Below, piece by piece: positions 1-9,370 of a stretch of DNA of 64,000 nucleotides (position 1 is the first letter of the stretch; each line of letters opens with the position of its first letter). The position numbers and the translations under genes were made by a program. Source of the stretch: Alphaproteobacteria bacterium (GTDB lineage: Bacteria; Pseudomonadota; Alphaproteobacteria; Rhizobiales; GCA-2746425); assembly GCA_024743215.1 (NCBI GenBank), contig JANSWZ010000002.1:62001-126000 (forward strand), given 5' to 3'. The notes under the pieces are model-generated. The model was not told where the DNA came from. It saw nothing but the letters and a program-made list of their open reading frames with translations, and made no database searches.

Positions 1-19
1 TTGTTTCCAAAGTGCTCAT
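1..19 (-). CDS. start of second peptide-type ABC permease (DppC-like), cut by window edge
   Basis: Only the first six codons (MSTLET) are inside the window. The ATG overlaps the TGA of the upstream permease gene in an ATGA arrangement, the usual coupling between the two permeases of a dipeptide/oligopeptide/nickel ABC transporter. The identity as the DppC-type partner is inferred from position alone. Confidence 0.5.
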
Positions 20-996
20 GCCCCCATCCTTGCCAGGTTGACCATGGGATTTACCAACCCATAGATCAGATCAACGATGGTATTCGTCACGACAAAAATG
101 AAGCCGACGACAATCAGATAAGCCACGATCAGCGGCGTATCGACCCGGTTTACAGCTTCCAGAAACATGAACCCCATTCCCGGCCACTGAAACACAGTTT
201 CTGTGAGAATTGTGTAAGCGACCATGGTTCCGATCTGCACACCGCCAACGGTAATCACCGGCAAGAGCGTGTTTTTGAGCGCATGGACAAAATAGATGCG
301 CCACGGCCAAATCCCCTTGGCTCTGGCATATTTGACATACTCACTTTGCAGCACTTCCATCATCTCTGACCGGATCAGGCGGATGAACAAAGGCAGCATG
401 ATTGATGCCAAGGCGAGCGAGGGCAGGAAGATGTGAGACCAGCCATCAAGCGTCGCAAAATTGGTTTCCCAATAGCCAAAGACATGAACCAAATCGCCAC
501 GGCCGAAGGATGGAAACCAACCATAGCCAACAGCAAATACATAAATCATCAGAATTGCTGTCAGAAAGACCGGCACTGATATGCCGACAATTGACAGGCC
601 CATGATTATACGACTGAGAATCGTGTTGGGTCGGATCGCGGTATAAACACCCAGCGGCACCGAAAAACCAACGATTATGAAAGTTGCCCCGAGCACCAAT
701 TCCAAGGTGGCCGGAAGTTTCTTCAAAATGACATCAAGTGCCGGTTCCTTGAAAAAATAGCTGGTACCCAAATCGCCCTGAAGCGCTTTGCCAAGAAAAC
801 GGGTGTATTGAATCACAAAACTATCGTTCAGGCCCAATTCCTCGCGCAGCTCTTGCCGCACTTCTTCAGAGACTGACTGCCCGAGCAATTCGCGCAGTGG
901 ATCTCCGAGATTATCCTGAATAGCGAAGCCAATGAGTGAGATTACGAACATCACGGCAACGGCCTGGAAAACACGTTTCACGAGGTAGGCGAGCAT
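16..996 (-). CDS. peptide/nickel-type ABC transporter permease (DppB family)
   Basis: This 326-residue inner-membrane protein has the DppB/OppB layout: an N-terminal transmembrane helix (about residues 7-27), a periplasmic stretch ending near GTSYFFKEP, then five further helices. The cytoplasmic coupling loop EYVKYARAKGIWPWRIYFVH (about 220-240) is the EAA-type contact site for the ATPase. It would form half of the channel for a peptide or other family-5 binding-protein substrate. It follows the binding-protein gene on the same strand, and its stop overlaps the start of the next permease. An AAGAGAG sequence precedes the ATG. The substrate cannot be read from the sequence. Confidence 0.93.
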   Translation of the reverse strand: MLAYLVKRVFQAVAVMFVISLIGFAIQDNLGDPLRELLGQSVSEEVRQELREELGLNDSFVIQYTRFLGKALQGDLGTSYFFKEPALDVILKKLPATLELVLGATFIIVGFSVPLGVYTAIRPNTILSRIIMGLSIVGISVPVFLTAILMIYVFAVGYGWFPSFGRGDLVHVFGYWETNFATLDGWSHIFLPSLALASIMLPLFIRLIRSEMMEVLQSEYVKYARAKGIWPWRIYFVHALKNTLLPVITVGGVQIGTMVAYTILTETVFQWPGMGFMFLEAVNRVDTPLIVAYLIVVGFIFVVTNTIVDLIYGLVNPMVNLARMGA

Positions 997-1081
997 ACTC
1001 TCTTAACCTGTTATCCCACTTGTCGTTGCCCCTTCGTTGCGTCGCGAAGAGTGCTGGTGAAAAGCGGTGGTTGCAAATGGC

Positions 1082-1115
1082 CTTCCGGGGCGAGGATTAT
1101 GGCTCGCCCCGGAAG
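1082..1115 (-). terminator. intercistronic hairpin after the binding-protein gene
   Basis: A perfect 13-bp stem (CTTCCGGGGCGAG and its complement) with an 8-nt loop lies between the binding-protein gene and dppB. No U-tract follows on the minus strand. It is more likely an mRNA-stabilising or partial attenuating hairpin that keeps binding-protein transcript in excess than a full terminator. Confidence 0.6.
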
Positions 1116-1135
1116 ATGATCAAACGAACTGAGAC

Positions 1136-2695
1136 TTACTTGTCGACAACAAGATCGCCAAAGTATGGGAAGTTCAGTGCATTCACGATTTTTTCAGCGT
1201 GGATGCCTTCGCGGGCGCCCCAAGCCAGATTCTGCCAATGGAGCGGAATAAAGGCCGCTTCATCATACAGAATTCCTTCCAGCTTCTGCAGCATTTCCCC
1301 ACGCTTCGCCATGTCGGTTTCGCTGTTGGAAGCATTCATCAATGCGTCAGCTTCTGCATTGCAATAGGCACCGGAATTGTACTGACCATTTCCTGTAGCG
1401 TCGTCCTGGCAAGCAGACAGGAACTGATGGAAATTCGCACTATCTTCCGTATCCGCATGCCAACCAATCATCATCATGTCTGCTGCGCGCTCGTCGAATT
1501 TAGGCCAGTATTGGGCCTTCGGCATTGTTTGCAGGTCAACTTTGATGTTGATTTTGGACAGCATAGACGCAACGGCCTGAGCAATCTTGTCATCGTTCAC
1601 ATAACGGTTGTTTGGCGCCATCATGGTGATTGAGAAGCCATCTTCATATCCGGCTTCCTTCATCAGGGACTGAGCCATTTCCACATCGAAACGCGGTGTC
1701 AGTTCAGCATTGTAACCCAGATAACCAGCAGGGCTGGCCTGTGCACCAACGGTACCAAATCCGCGCATGATGCGATCAACGATACCGGCATTGTTCACCG
1801 CATAGTCGATTGCCTTACGTACGCGAGCATCTTTGAACGCTTCTACGCGATCCTGGTTCATCTGGAATGTGATGATCCGGGTGCCGGGCATAGTGATCAG
1901 GTTTGTGCCGGCATTTTCTTCGACACGCTTCAGATCTGTTGGTGGAACCGGAGCTATGAAATCAACATCTCCGGCGAGAAGTGCTGCTACCCGGGTAGGA
2001 TCTTCCTTAATCGGGGTCAGAACAATCTTGTCCACATTGCCTTCGGATGCCGTATCCCAGTAATCGGCGAAGCGATCAAAGACCACTTTAACGCCTTGTT
2101 CCCGCTCGGAAACCACATATGGGCCCGTGCCAGACACGTTACGCGAAGCAAAGCTGTCTCCGTGTTTCACCAGTTCGGCCTTGTCTTTGCCGTCTGCTGT
2201 TGTTCCTGAGTAGAACTTGCTGTCCATCGGGAAAATGTAAGTCGCAGTGTGCAAAACCAGCGGATAAGGCTCTGATGTGACAAGATCAATGGTGAGGTCA
2301 TCAATGATGTTAACGGCGGTGAACAGGCTGAAGATGCCTTTGAAATCATCGCTTTCTTTCAACCGGTCAAATGTCCATTTGACGTCCGCTGCAGTCAACG
2401 CGTTGCCGGAATGAAATTTAACACCGTCACGCAGCTTGAACCGTGTGGTGGTCGCATCAATCTGCTCCCAGCTTTCGGCAATGCGTGCTTCAAATTCCAG
2501 ATCCTGAGTCCAGCGCACCAATGGATCGAATACCATGTGTGACAGCTGAAGAGTGCCTCCAGAAAGCTGCTCATGTGGATCCAGTGAAACAGGGTCGGCA
2601 TCATAGGCCACATTGACTGTGGTCTGAGCCTGAACAGCAGTTGCAAATGCGAGAGACATCACGCAAATCGCAACCGTGCGGATAATATTTTTCAT
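1136..2695 (-). CDS. ABC transporter substrate-binding protein, family 5 (peptide type)
   Basis: This 519-residue periplasmic solute receptor starts with a Sec signal peptide (MKNIIRTVAICVMSLAFATA, cleavage probably after AQA near residue 23). The family-5 (SBP_bac_5) body follows: the early DPVSLDPHEQLSG segment, WTFDRLKES near 110, and a C-terminal region with the FIPLHWQNLAWG motif. An AAGGAGAG ribosome site lies just upstream of the ATG. It is the first gene of the operon that runs off the left edge. Family members bind di/oligopeptides, nickel, opines or sugars; the ligand here is not identifiable. Confidence 0.93.
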   Translation of the reverse strand: MKNIIRTVAICVMSLAFATAVQAQTTVNVAYDADPVSLDPHEQLSGGTLQLSHMVFDPLVRWTQDLEFEARIAESWEQIDATTTRFKLRDGVKFHSGNALTAADVKWTFDRLKESDDFKGIFSLFTAVNIIDDLTIDLVTSEPYPLVLHTATYIFPMDSKFYSGTTADGKDKAELVKHGDSFASRNVSGTGPYVVSEREQGVKVVFDRFADYWDTASEGNVDKIVLTPIKEDPTRVAALLAGDVDFIAPVPPTDLKRVEENAGTNLITMPGTRIITFQMNQDRVEAFKDARVRKAIDYAVNNAGIVDRIMRGFGTVGAQASPAGYLGYNAELTPRFDVEMAQSLMKEAGYEDGFSITMMAPNNRYVNDDKIAQAVASMLSKINIKVDLQTMPKAQYWPKFDERAADMMMIGWHADTEDSANFHQFLSACQDDATGNGQYNSGAYCNAEADALMNASNSETDMAKRGEMLQKLEGILYDEAAFIPLHWQNLAWGAREGIHAEKIVNALNFPYFGDLVVDK

Positions 2696-2942
2696 CTTTC
2701 TCTCCTTCTAGGAAGTCAAATACAGACCTCCAGATTTAGTCAGCCTCAATTAACGCACTGTTTGATCACACGAGCCAATGCAAAATTCAAATTGCCCATG
2801 CAAATCATGAATGATGTGGCGTAATTTGGTCTTCATCATGGTCGAAGCGTGGCGAAATTACGAGCGTTTGGTACCAGCACAGAAACAATTTGGGGCCGTT
2901 CGCCGCGTCCATCAATTCCCGTATAACCTGCCTGAAAAACGA

Positions 2943-2977
2943 AAAAAGGCCCGAACCAAACTGGCACGGGCCTTTTT
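2943..2977 (-). terminator. rho-independent terminator of the sugar ABC operon
   Basis: An 11-bp stem (GGCCCG core flanked by A/T runs) is followed on the minus strand by a T-rich tract, just past the stop of the ATPase gene. It separates the inositol-type transporter from the peptide ABC operon. The rest of the 302-bp gap (2696-2997) should hold the promoter of the peptide operon; I could not pick out a clear one. Confidence 0.8.
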
Positions 2978-2997
2978 CTTATTGTTGTGAATTGAAC

Positions 2998-3777
2998 TTA
3001 AACAGTGCCGCCCAGAGAACCTTCCAGGGTAGCCAGTTCCTGTCCGCCAGCCATCAGGTCCTGCAGCTCTTCGGGTGTGATTTCACCTTTCAGGGCCGTT
3101 CCCAGTGTCTTGCCCCGGTTCAGCACTGTGAACCGGTCACCCACAGCCATGGCATGGCGTACATTGTGCGTGATGAAAACAACGGCAATGCCACTTTTGC
3201 GCACCTTGTCGATGGTTGCCAGAACATTGGATGTCTGACGCACACCAAGGGCTGATGTCGGCTCATCCAGGATCAGAACCTTGGCACCAAAATGGACCGC
3301 CCTGGCAATCGCCACGGTCTGGCGTTCCCCGCCGGACAGTGTGCCCACTGCCTGATCGGGACCACGCAGATTAATGCCCATCTTCTTCATTTCAGTCATG
3401 GTCACGTCATTGGCGTATTCGTGGTCAAAGACCGACACACCAAACTTTTTCTTCGTGGGTTCATTGCCCATGAAGAAGTTACGGCTGACAGACATCAGCG
3501 GGATCATTGCCAGATCCTGGTACACTGTTGCGATGCCCGCCGAGATCGCATCACGGGGATCTTCGAAGGACAAAGGTTTGCCTTCGAAATAAATCTCGCC
3601 GCTGGTCGGTTTGTGAACACCGGACATGGTTTTGATGAAGGTGGATTTACCCGCACCATTATCGCCCAGAAGGCAATGGCACTCACCAGGATTGACCTCA
3701 ACGGTCACTCCAGCCAGCGCAATCACACTGCCAAAGTGCTTTTCGATGTTGCTCATACGAATGATTGGATCAGCCAT
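2998..3777 (-). CDS. sugar ABC transporter ATP-binding protein (FrcA-like, single domain)
   Basis: This 259-residue ATPase has one complete nucleotide-binding domain: Walker [10 protein letters not shown] (about 38-46), signature [14 protein letters not shown] (about 148-161), Walker [13 protein letters not shown] and the H-loop in FITHNVRHA. Most carbohydrate-uptake type-2 systems use a duplicated RbsA-type ATPase. A single-domain one is typical of FrcA of the rhizobial fructose/mannose/ribose system and its relatives. It starts one base after the permease stop. Its operon carries the LacI operator near 6050, so it is inferred to energise inositol uptake. Confidence 0.9.
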   Translation of the reverse strand: MADPIIRMSNIEKHFGSVIALAGVTVEVNPGECHCLLGDNGAGKSTFIKTMSGVHKPTSGEIYFEGKPLSFEDPRDAISAGIATVYQDLAMIPLMSVSRNFFMGNEPTKKKFGVSVFDHEYANDVTMTEMKKMGINLRGPDQAVGTLSGGERQTVAIARAVHFGAKVLILDEPTSALGVRQTSNVLATIDKVRKSGIAVVFITHNVRHAMAVGDRFTVLNRGKTLGTALKGEITPEELQDLMAGGQELATLEGSLGGTV

Positions 3778-3778
3778 C

Positions 3779-4891
3779 TTATCGCTCCCCTGTAATCATG
3801 CGACGAATATAGGTGTTCAAAATCACCGCCATCAACAAAATGACTCCGAGGAACACCCGGAACAGCGAACTTTCAACACCGGCAAAGAACAGTCCCTGCT
3901 GGACCACGCCAAAGATCAACGCCCCGAGAGCGGCACCAATAACCGAACCATAACCGCCGGTAAGCAATGCACCACCGATCACCACAGCAATAATGGCCTC
4001 AAACTCTTTCAGCAAACCGCGATCCGCGCCGGCCGAGCCAAATTCCATGACCTGACAAGTTGCAAACACAGTGGCACAGAAGGCCGTGAACATGAACATC
4101 AGGATTTTCACCCTGTTGACAGGAACACCGACATAACGCGCCGCCTGAGCATCGCCACCTGACGCGAAAATCCAGTTACCGAATCGGGTACGGGTCAAAA
4201 GGATATGTCCGAAAGCCACCAGAACAAGCGCCCAGATGATCAGCATCGGAATACCATCGACAACAGGCTGCCCAGCACGATTACCTCGTTCGAAAACAGC
4301 AATCAGGCCGACCTCCCCCATCCACTGGAAAATTGGTCCGCCAATTTTTCCGCCGAATAACGGTGCAAGCCAATCCCCTTCAGCCACATCGCGAATACCG
4401 CCAATAATGGTTTTGCGCTCAACAGTCTGAGGAAGAAAGATGGTGAATCCACGCAGGATGAACAGAAACGCCAGCGTGACAATAAAACTGGGCAAACCGG
4501 TTCGCACGACGATGTAGCCGTTCAGCCCACCAATTGCGATGCACAGCGCAAAGGTTATCAGAATTGCCATCCAGACCGGCCATCCCAGTGTAACACTGAA
4601 TATGGCAATCATCATGCCGGCAAAGCCGATCATGGAACCGACACTGAGATCGAACTCACCGGCAATCATCAACAGACATGCGCCAACGGCGATAATCATG
4701 AATTGCGCGGATACGATTGACCAGTTCAACACACCTTGACTGTTGAACATTCCGCTATCGTGAGCGAAGAGGATGAAGAACGTAAAGACGGCAATTGCTC
4801 CAACAATTCCGCCTAATTCGGGTCGGATAAGCGATTTTCGGAAACCTGAGATTTCCTTAATACGCTCGTCACCTTGCGCAGCGTCTGACAT
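3779..4891 (-). CDS. sugar ABC transporter permease (FrcC/RbsC type)
   Basis: This 370-residue polytopic membrane protein belongs to the BPD_transp_2 family. It has a hydrophilic N-terminus (about 35 residues), then roughly ten hydrophobic segments. Family landmarks visible are [13 protein letters not shown] (about 78-90), [17 protein letters not shown] (about 132-148) and [15 protein letters not shown] near 310. The insert around 160-215, between helices, is longer than in RbsC and resembles FrcC-type permeases. It lies between the binding-protein and ATPase genes, with an AGGGA ribosome site. Confidence 0.92.
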   Translation of the reverse strand: MSDAAQGDERIKEISGFRKSLIRPELGGIVGAIAVFTFFILFAHDSGMFNSQGVLNWSIVSAQFMIIAVGACLLMIAGEFDLSVGSMIGFAGMMIAIFSVTLGWPVWMAILITFALCIAIGGLNGYIVVRTGLPSFIVTLAFLFILRGFTIFLPQTVERKTIIGGIRDVAEGDWLAPLFGGKIGGPIFQWMGEVGLIAVFERGNRAGQPVVDGIPMLIIWALVLVAFGHILLTRTRFGNWIFASGGDAQAARYVGVPVNRVKILMFMFTAFCATVFATCQVMEFGSAGADRGLLKEFEAIIAVVIGGALLTGGYGSVIGAALGALIFGVVQQGLFFAGVESSLFRVFLGVILLMAVILNTYIRRMITGER

Positions 4892-4966
4892 TTTCTGTGT
4901 CCCTAATATGAATATGGGCCAAGACCCTTGAGCCCGACCCTAATTGGAATCTGAACGGAAAAAACT

Positions 4967-4995
4967 GCGGCGCTCCCAAATTCTGGGAACGCCGC
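4967..4995 (-). terminator. attenuator-type terminator between binding-protein and permease genes
   Basis: A 12-bp stem (GCGGCG...CCCA arms, one mismatch/wobble) with a 5-nt loop AATTC is followed on the minus strand by AGTTTTTTCC. The position, directly after the binding-protein stop, suggests partial termination that lowers permease/ATPase expression relative to the receptor. Confidence 0.75.
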
Positions 4996-5009
4996 CGAAG
5001 ACAGGGGTT

Positions 5010-5963
5010 CTAGCGGTATTCGCCAGCCCACTTTTCAACTTGTGCCAACGCGTCTTTTGTGACGAAGCCAGGACCGGAGTTGATGTTGTTGCCTGGCAAC
5101 ACACCGTAGCGGTCATAGTTTGTGAGAATCACAACCGGCAGATAGGCCTGCAGGAATGGCTGTTGATCGATGCCCCACTGGATGATGCCGTCTTTGATGC
5201 CTTTTACGATCTCGGTTCCAAGATCGAATGTACCAAAGTAGATATCACCGGCCAGACCCATTTCCTGCAGAGCAAGAATGGTTGGATCAGCAGATGTTGG
5301 TCCAAGTGTCAGAACCGCATCTGTGTCAGGATTGGCTGTCAGATAGGCCTGAACACGATTTTTGATTTCAGACGGATCCTGTCCGCTATCGATCATCTGG
5401 CTGCCAAGATCGACACCCAAACCATCAGCAAAGCCACGGCAACGTTCTGCCACAACAGTGTTGGAAATCACATGGTTCACACAAACGAATGAACCAATTC
5501 CGTCGCCCTTGGCGCGAATACCGGCTGCAAGGCCTGCATCATATTCAGGCTGGCCGACAAACATCAAAGCACCAACTTCGCGTGTCTGTTCAGGCGTACC
5601 TGAGTTCATGATGATAACGTTGATGCCCTGATCAACAGCTGCCTTGATCGGGCCACTGAGCACATCGAAATCAGCCAGCGTCGTGATGATGCCGTCAGGA
5701 GAAGATGCCGCAGCTTGCTCCAGAATACGGGCCATGTCAGCCAGATCACCAGTTGGTGGGTTGCGGTATTCAACTTCCACGCCCATCTGCTCACCGGCAA
5801 GTGCAATACCGTTTTTGATGGTGTTCCACCAGCTATCGGAATCTGGTGCATGACTGACCAGAATGTATTTTTCGCCTTCCGCCTGTGCGGTGGTTGCGAA
5901 TCCTGTCACTGCAACAGCGGCCCCAAGTACGGCGCCCATCAGGTGTTTTGTAATTCTTTTCAC
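5010..5963 (-). CDS. periplasmic sugar-binding protein of the inositol-type ABC transporter
   Basis: This receptor has 317 residues when started at the GTG at 5963, which has GGGAGG at good spacing. A longer frame from a TTG at 5978 would swallow that ribosome site. A signal peptide (MKRITKHLMGAVLGAAVAVT, cleavage after AQA) precedes a periplasmic-binding-protein type-1 fold: ILVSHAPDSDSWW at the N-lobe, SPDGIITTLADFD, and DAVLTLGPTSADP. It is the promoter-proximal gene of the transporter operon. A 22-bp LacI-type palindrome lies about 85 bp upstream, and the divergent lacI gene follows. Inositol as the ligand is inferred from regulon membership, not from binding residues. Confidence 0.9.
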   Translation of the reverse strand: MKRITKHLMGAVLGAAVAVTGFATTAQAEGEKYILVSHAPDSDSWWNTIKNGIALAGEQMGVEVEYRNPPTGDLADMARILEQAAASSPDGIITTLADFDVLSGPIKAAVDQGINVIIMNSGTPEQTREVGALMFVGQPEYDAGLAAGIRAKGDGIGSFVCVNHVISNTVVAERCRGFADGLGVDLGSQMIDSGQDPSEIKNRVQAYLTANPDTDAVLTLGPTSADPTILALQEMGLAGDIYFGTFDLGTEIVKGIKDGIIQWGIDQQPFLQAYLPVVILTNYDRYGVLPGNNINSGPGFVTKDALAQVEKWAGEYR

Positions 5964-6046
5964 TTTGGTTCCTCCCAAAAAAATTCAAACAGATCTTACC
6001 GGGTCAGATAAGCATCTCCCGCCAATAGGTAATCATGGAATTTTGA

Positions 6047-6068
6047 TTTTTGCAACCGGTTGCAAAAA
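6047..6068. promoter_or_regulatory. LacI-family operator, copy 1
   Basis: This perfect 22-bp palindrome has core TGCAACCGGTTGCA flanked by TTTT/AAAA. The central CG step and CAACCGGTTG shape are typical of LacI/GalR-family operators. It lies between the divergent transporter operon and the lacI gene, and an identical copy lies at 9232-9253. Confidence 0.88.
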
Positions 6069-6157
6069 AAATGTTTGGACATTCCCGCTTTCCACTGGAA
6101 ACATTGGCCTTATTAGCGTGCAACCGCAAACAGCCAAAATGAGAGACGCAGCATAAA

Positions 6158-7159
6158 ATGGTCGTAACCCTGAAAGATGTGGCTGAACGCGCAGGCGTCT
6201 CCCGCTCTGCTGTTTCCCGTGCTTATACAGAAGGGGCAAGCGTCTCTGAAAAGACCCGCAAAAAGGTAGAAAAAGCATCCCGTGAGTTGGGCTATAGCCC
6301 AAGCCTGATCGCCCGGAGTCTGGCAACAAACCGCACCAAACTTATTGGTCTGGTGGCAAATAATTTTCAGAACCCCATTTTTCTGGAGGTGTTTGATCTT
6401 TACACACGCGCCCTTCAGGAGCGAGGGCTGCGTCCCCTCCTCGTCAATCTGACCAACGAAACCAATCCGGAACACTCGGTTCAGATGCTGCGGCAATACA
6501 ATGTGGATGGTGTAATTGTTGCCACATCAACACTACAGCCACGCTTCTCACGCGCTTTTAAAAACGCCAATATGCCCGTAGTCCATGCCTTTGGCCGATT
6601 TGAACAAGGCTCACCCGTGCATGTTGTTGGCATTGATAATCTGGCCTGTGGACGCATGGCCGCAGATACGCTGATGCGACACGGCTACAAGAAGATTGCA
6701 TTTCTTGGCGGGCCGCAAATGGCGACATCCACCCAGGACAGAGCCAGCGGTTTCCTCAGCCAGTTGAAAGCTTCGAATATTGAAATTGCAGACGTCGTCT
6801 ATGCGACGGCCTACAATTATGACGCCGGTCAAGAAGCCATGCTGGAATTGTTGGGAAACCAGCAGGTGGATGCGATATTCTGCGGGGATGATCTGATTTG
6901 TATGGGAGCCATGGATGCAGCCCGAAATAACGGGCTTGCAATCCCGGATGATATAGGATTTCTGGGCTTCAATGACATGCATATGTCAGCTTGGTCAGCC
7001 TATAATCTATCGACTATTCGCCAGCCAACACCTGACATTATTTTAAGTTCGATCGAACTGGTTGTTTCGCTGGTTGATGATCCGGAACGCGCCATGGAGA
7101 CACGGATTTTTCCGTGCTCCGTGGTTGAACGCGGCACATTGAAGCCACTCAAACCCTGA
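6158..7159 (+). CDS. LacI-family transcriptional regulator of the inositol genes
   Basis: This 333-residue repressor-type regulator has an N-terminal helix-turn-helix plus hinge (TLKDVAERAGVSRSAVSRAY, about residues 4-23; RSLATNRT hinge near 55). A periplasmic-binding-like effector domain follows (GLVANNFQNPIF, VDGVIVATS, GFLGFNDMHMSAW). It is divergent from the sugar ABC operon, and two identical palindromes sit in front of that operon and between the iol transcription units, which makes it the likely local repressor. Inducer binding (inositol or a catabolite) is inferred. Its stop codon abuts the stop codon of iolE with no base between them, so the two transcripts must converge. Confidence 0.92.
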   Translation: MVVTLKDVAERAGVSRSAVSRAYTEGASVSEKTRKKVEKASRELGYSPSLIARSLATNRTKLIGLVANNFQNPIFLEVFDLYTRALQERGLRPLLVNLTNETNPEHSVQMLRQYNVDGVIVATSTLQPRFSRAFKNANMPVVHAFGRFEQGSPVHVVGIDNLACGRMAADTLMRHGYKKIAFLGGPQMATSTQDRASGFLSQLKASNIEIADVVYATAYNYDAGQEAMLELLGNQQVDAIFCGDDLICMGAMDAARNNGLAIPDDIGFLGFNDMHMSAWSAYNLSTIRQPTPDIILSSIELVVSLVDDPERAMETRIFPCSVVERGTLKPLKP

Positions 7160-8053
7160 CTATTTGAAGCCAATAGATTCCAGATAGGTGCGGTTGGCGA
7201 TGGCGTCGTTGATAGGTGATGTATCGCCTTCGGGATCGCAATCCTGCTCGACCGTGCACCAACCTTCATAGCCATTGTCCAACAATAATTGCCGCACTGC
7301 CGGGAAGTCAGTTTCTCCGTCACCAAGATTGCAGAAAATGCCCTGGCCGCATGCGTCGTAAAAATTGATCCTGTTGGCAACCACATTTGCTTTCACCTTT
7401 GGATCAATGTCCTTGAAATGCACATAGGTGATGCGATCCATATGGCGTTTCATGAAAGCAACCGGATCAAATCCGGCATAGTGGCTGTGGCCAGTGTCGA
7501 GGCAAATTTTCAACAGATCGGCATCGATATCCTGCAGTAGACGCTCAACTTCCGGCTCGAAATCCATAAAGCCGCCAGCATGGGGATGGATACTGACATC
7601 AAGGCCATATTCCTGCGTGCCAATTTTGCAGATGGTTTCAAAACGAGAGGCATACTCAGCCCATTCGGCCTGATCCATTTGTTCGGCCTCCGCAGGCCGA
7701 CCAGCGGTTGGCGCTCGGCGCGGGGAGATAGAATCAATCAAAACAAGATGCTTTGCGCCATGGGCTACCAGGGATTTACAGGTGCGTACCGCACCGTCCA
7801 TCACATCATCCCATTTGTCCTTGTCATGAAAAGCACGGAATACGACGCCGCCGATCAAGGTCAGGTCCCGTTGCCCTAACGCATCCGCCAGTTCCGACGG
7901 GTCTTCCGGCAAGAAGCCGACAGGACCCAGTTCAATGCCCTTGTAACCGGCGGATTTGCAATCGTCCAAAACTGATTGCCAGGCCGGATTACGCGGATCA
8001 TCTGCAAACTCGACACCCCATGAACAGGGTGCATTTCCAATTCGTATCGTCAC
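7160..8053 (-). CDS. iolE: inosose dehydratase (myo-inosose-2 dehydratase)
   Basis: This 297-residue protein belongs to the xylose-isomerase-like TIM-barrel family. IolE dehydrates 2-keto-myo-inositol to 3D-(3,5/4)-trihydroxycyclohexane-1,2-dione. Visible hallmarks are the start IGNAPCSWGVEFADD, GIELGPVGFLPEDP, SIHPHAGGFMDFE (metal/substrate His), CLDTGHSHYAGFDP, THVHF-type YVHFKDIDP and the C-terminal TVEQDCDP. I chose the GTG at 8053 because the longer frame to 8110 overlaps the upstream gene and lacks the conserved start. It is downstream of, and probably co-transcribed with, the Gfo/Idh dehydrogenase. Confidence 0.93.
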   Translation of the reverse strand: MTIRIGNAPCSWGVEFADDPRNPAWQSVLDDCKSAGYKGIELGPVGFLPEDPSELADALGQRDLTLIGGVVFRAFHDKDKWDDVMDGAVRTCKSLVAHGAKHLVLIDSISPRRAPTAGRPAEAEQMDQAEWAEYASRFETICKIGTQEYGLDVSIHPHAGGFMDFEPEVERLLQDIDADLLKICLDTGHSHYAGFDPVAFMKRHMDRITYVHFKDIDPKVKANVVANRINFYDACGQGIFCNLGDGETDFPAVRQLLLDNGYEGWCTVEQDCDPEGDTSPINDAIANRTYLESIGFK

Positions 8054-8085
8054 TGGAGTCTCTTTCTTATACCTGATGTGTTGTC

Positions 8086-9207
8086 TTAAAATTCGTTGAT
8101 TGATACCCAACGGCGGTCGTCGGAGGAAGCCCAGGCCGCCTCGATAATCTGGTTGACCTCCATGCCATTGCGGAAGTCGGGCCAGATGCTGGTGCCAGCT
8201 TCAATGGCCTTCAGGAAATCATGAGCTTCAATAATGATCTGGTCCTGATAGCCTGTGCCATGACCGGGGCCCTGACAGAAAGGCAGATAGTCTGGATGTT
8301 CCGGACCTGTAAGGATTTTGGTAAAGCCCTGACGGTCTGATGCAGAATCACCCTTGTAGAGCCACAACGCATTCTGATCTTCCTGATCGAAGCGGATCGA
8401 ACCCTTCGTGCCAAATATTTCATAGGCATAGCCCATTTTTCGCCCGGTCGCGACGCGGCTGAAATACAGCATCCCCATGGCCCCGTTTTCAAAGCGGCAC
8501 ATGAACTGGCCATGATCGTCGTTTGTGACGGTCTCCGTGCCATTTCCATCTACAGCGGGACGGGTTTTGTGAACGGTTTCAATGTCGGCGCACAAGCTTG
8601 TCATGGGTCCGGCCAAGGCCAGCGCTCCATTGACCATATGCGGCGCCAGATCGCCCATGGTTCCGTTTGAACGGCCCTGGGTGCGCCAGGTGCCGGGCAT
8701 GTCAGGATCGCAGAAGAAGTCTTCCGTATGTTCGCCGCGGAAATAGGTGATCGCGCCAATTTCACCGGAAGCGATAATGTTACGGGCCAATTGCGAAGCG
8801 GGCGTGCGTATGTAGTTGAAGCCGACCATATTGGGCAACCCGCTCTCTTCTGCAGCTTTCACCATCAGGCGGCTGTCGGCCAGACTGGCCCCCAACGGCT
8901 TTTCGCAGAAAACCGGTTTGCCAAGATCAAAGGCTGCCAACGCGATTTCACGATGGGTTTCCTGTGGCGAGGCGATGACGATGGCCTCCACGGCCGGATC
9001 GTTGACCAGCGCCTTCCAGTCAGCGGTTGCACGGTTAAAACCGAACGCCTTCGCCTTTTGCTCTGCACCTGCCTGAGACGTTGTGCAGATCATTTCGCAA
9101 ACCGGCCTCAAGCTGGTTTCAAAAACAGATCCGACAGCCTGCATGGCCACTGAATGTGCCTTGCCCATATAGCCGCCGCCAACGATACCAATTCCGATAT
9201 TTCTCAT
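8086..9207 (-). CDS. Gfo/Idh/MocA-family oxidoreductase, probable inositol dehydrogenase
   Basis: This roughly 373-residue NAD(P)-dependent dehydrogenase starts with the Rossmann motif GIGIVGGGYMGKAHS, followed by the family catalytic signature CEKPLG (Lys about residue 98). The C-terminal substrate domain includes GDLAPHMVNGALAL (the HxxN-type catalytic His region). It is longer than classical IolG (about 330-340 residues), so it may act on scyllo- or another inositol isomer. It heads a two-gene operon with iolE and has a LacI-type palindrome directly upstream. The ATG at 9207 (MRNIGIG) fits the family start better than the ATG at 9223-9225; neither has a strong ribosome site. Confidence 0.85.
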   Translation of the reverse strand: MRNIGIGIVGGGYMGKAHSVAMQAVGSVFETSLRPVCEMICTTSQAGAEQKAKAFGFNRATADWKALVNDPAVEAIVIASPQETHREIALAAFDLGKPVFCEKPLGASLADSRLMVKAAEESGLPNMVGFNYIRTPASQLARNIIASGEIGAITYFRGEHTEDFFCDPDMPGTWRTQGRSNGTMGDLAPHMVNGALALAGPMTSLCADIETVHKTRPAVDGNGTETVTNDDHGQFMCRFENGAMGMLYFSRVATGRKMGYAYEIFGTKGSIRFDQEDQNALWLYKGDSASDRQGFTKILTGPEHPDYLPFCQGPGHGTGYQDQIIIEAHDFLKAIEAGTSIWPDFRNGMEVNQIIEAAWASSDDRRWVSINEF

Positions 9208-9231
9208 AGCCAAGATCATTTCCATGGATTA

Positions 9232-9253
9232 TTTTTGCAACCGGTTGCAAAAA
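9232..9253. promoter_or_regulatory. LacI-family operator, copy 2
   Basis: This 22-bp perfect palindrome is identical to the one at 6047-6068 (core TGCAACCGGTTGCA with TTTT/AAAA flanks). It lies 7-25 bp from the possible starts of the minus-strand dehydrogenase gene and about 118 bp before the iolD start, so it can control both divergent units. Confidence 0.88.
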
Positions 9254-9370
9254 AGCTAAACTCTAATTAGGATCGCCCGTCAAGAACCGAATTGCAGTTT
9301 GCGCCCAAATGCGCTTTGCATCAATTTCTGACAACAAAATTCGGAAACAAGACCAGGCGAGGGAAAACGG

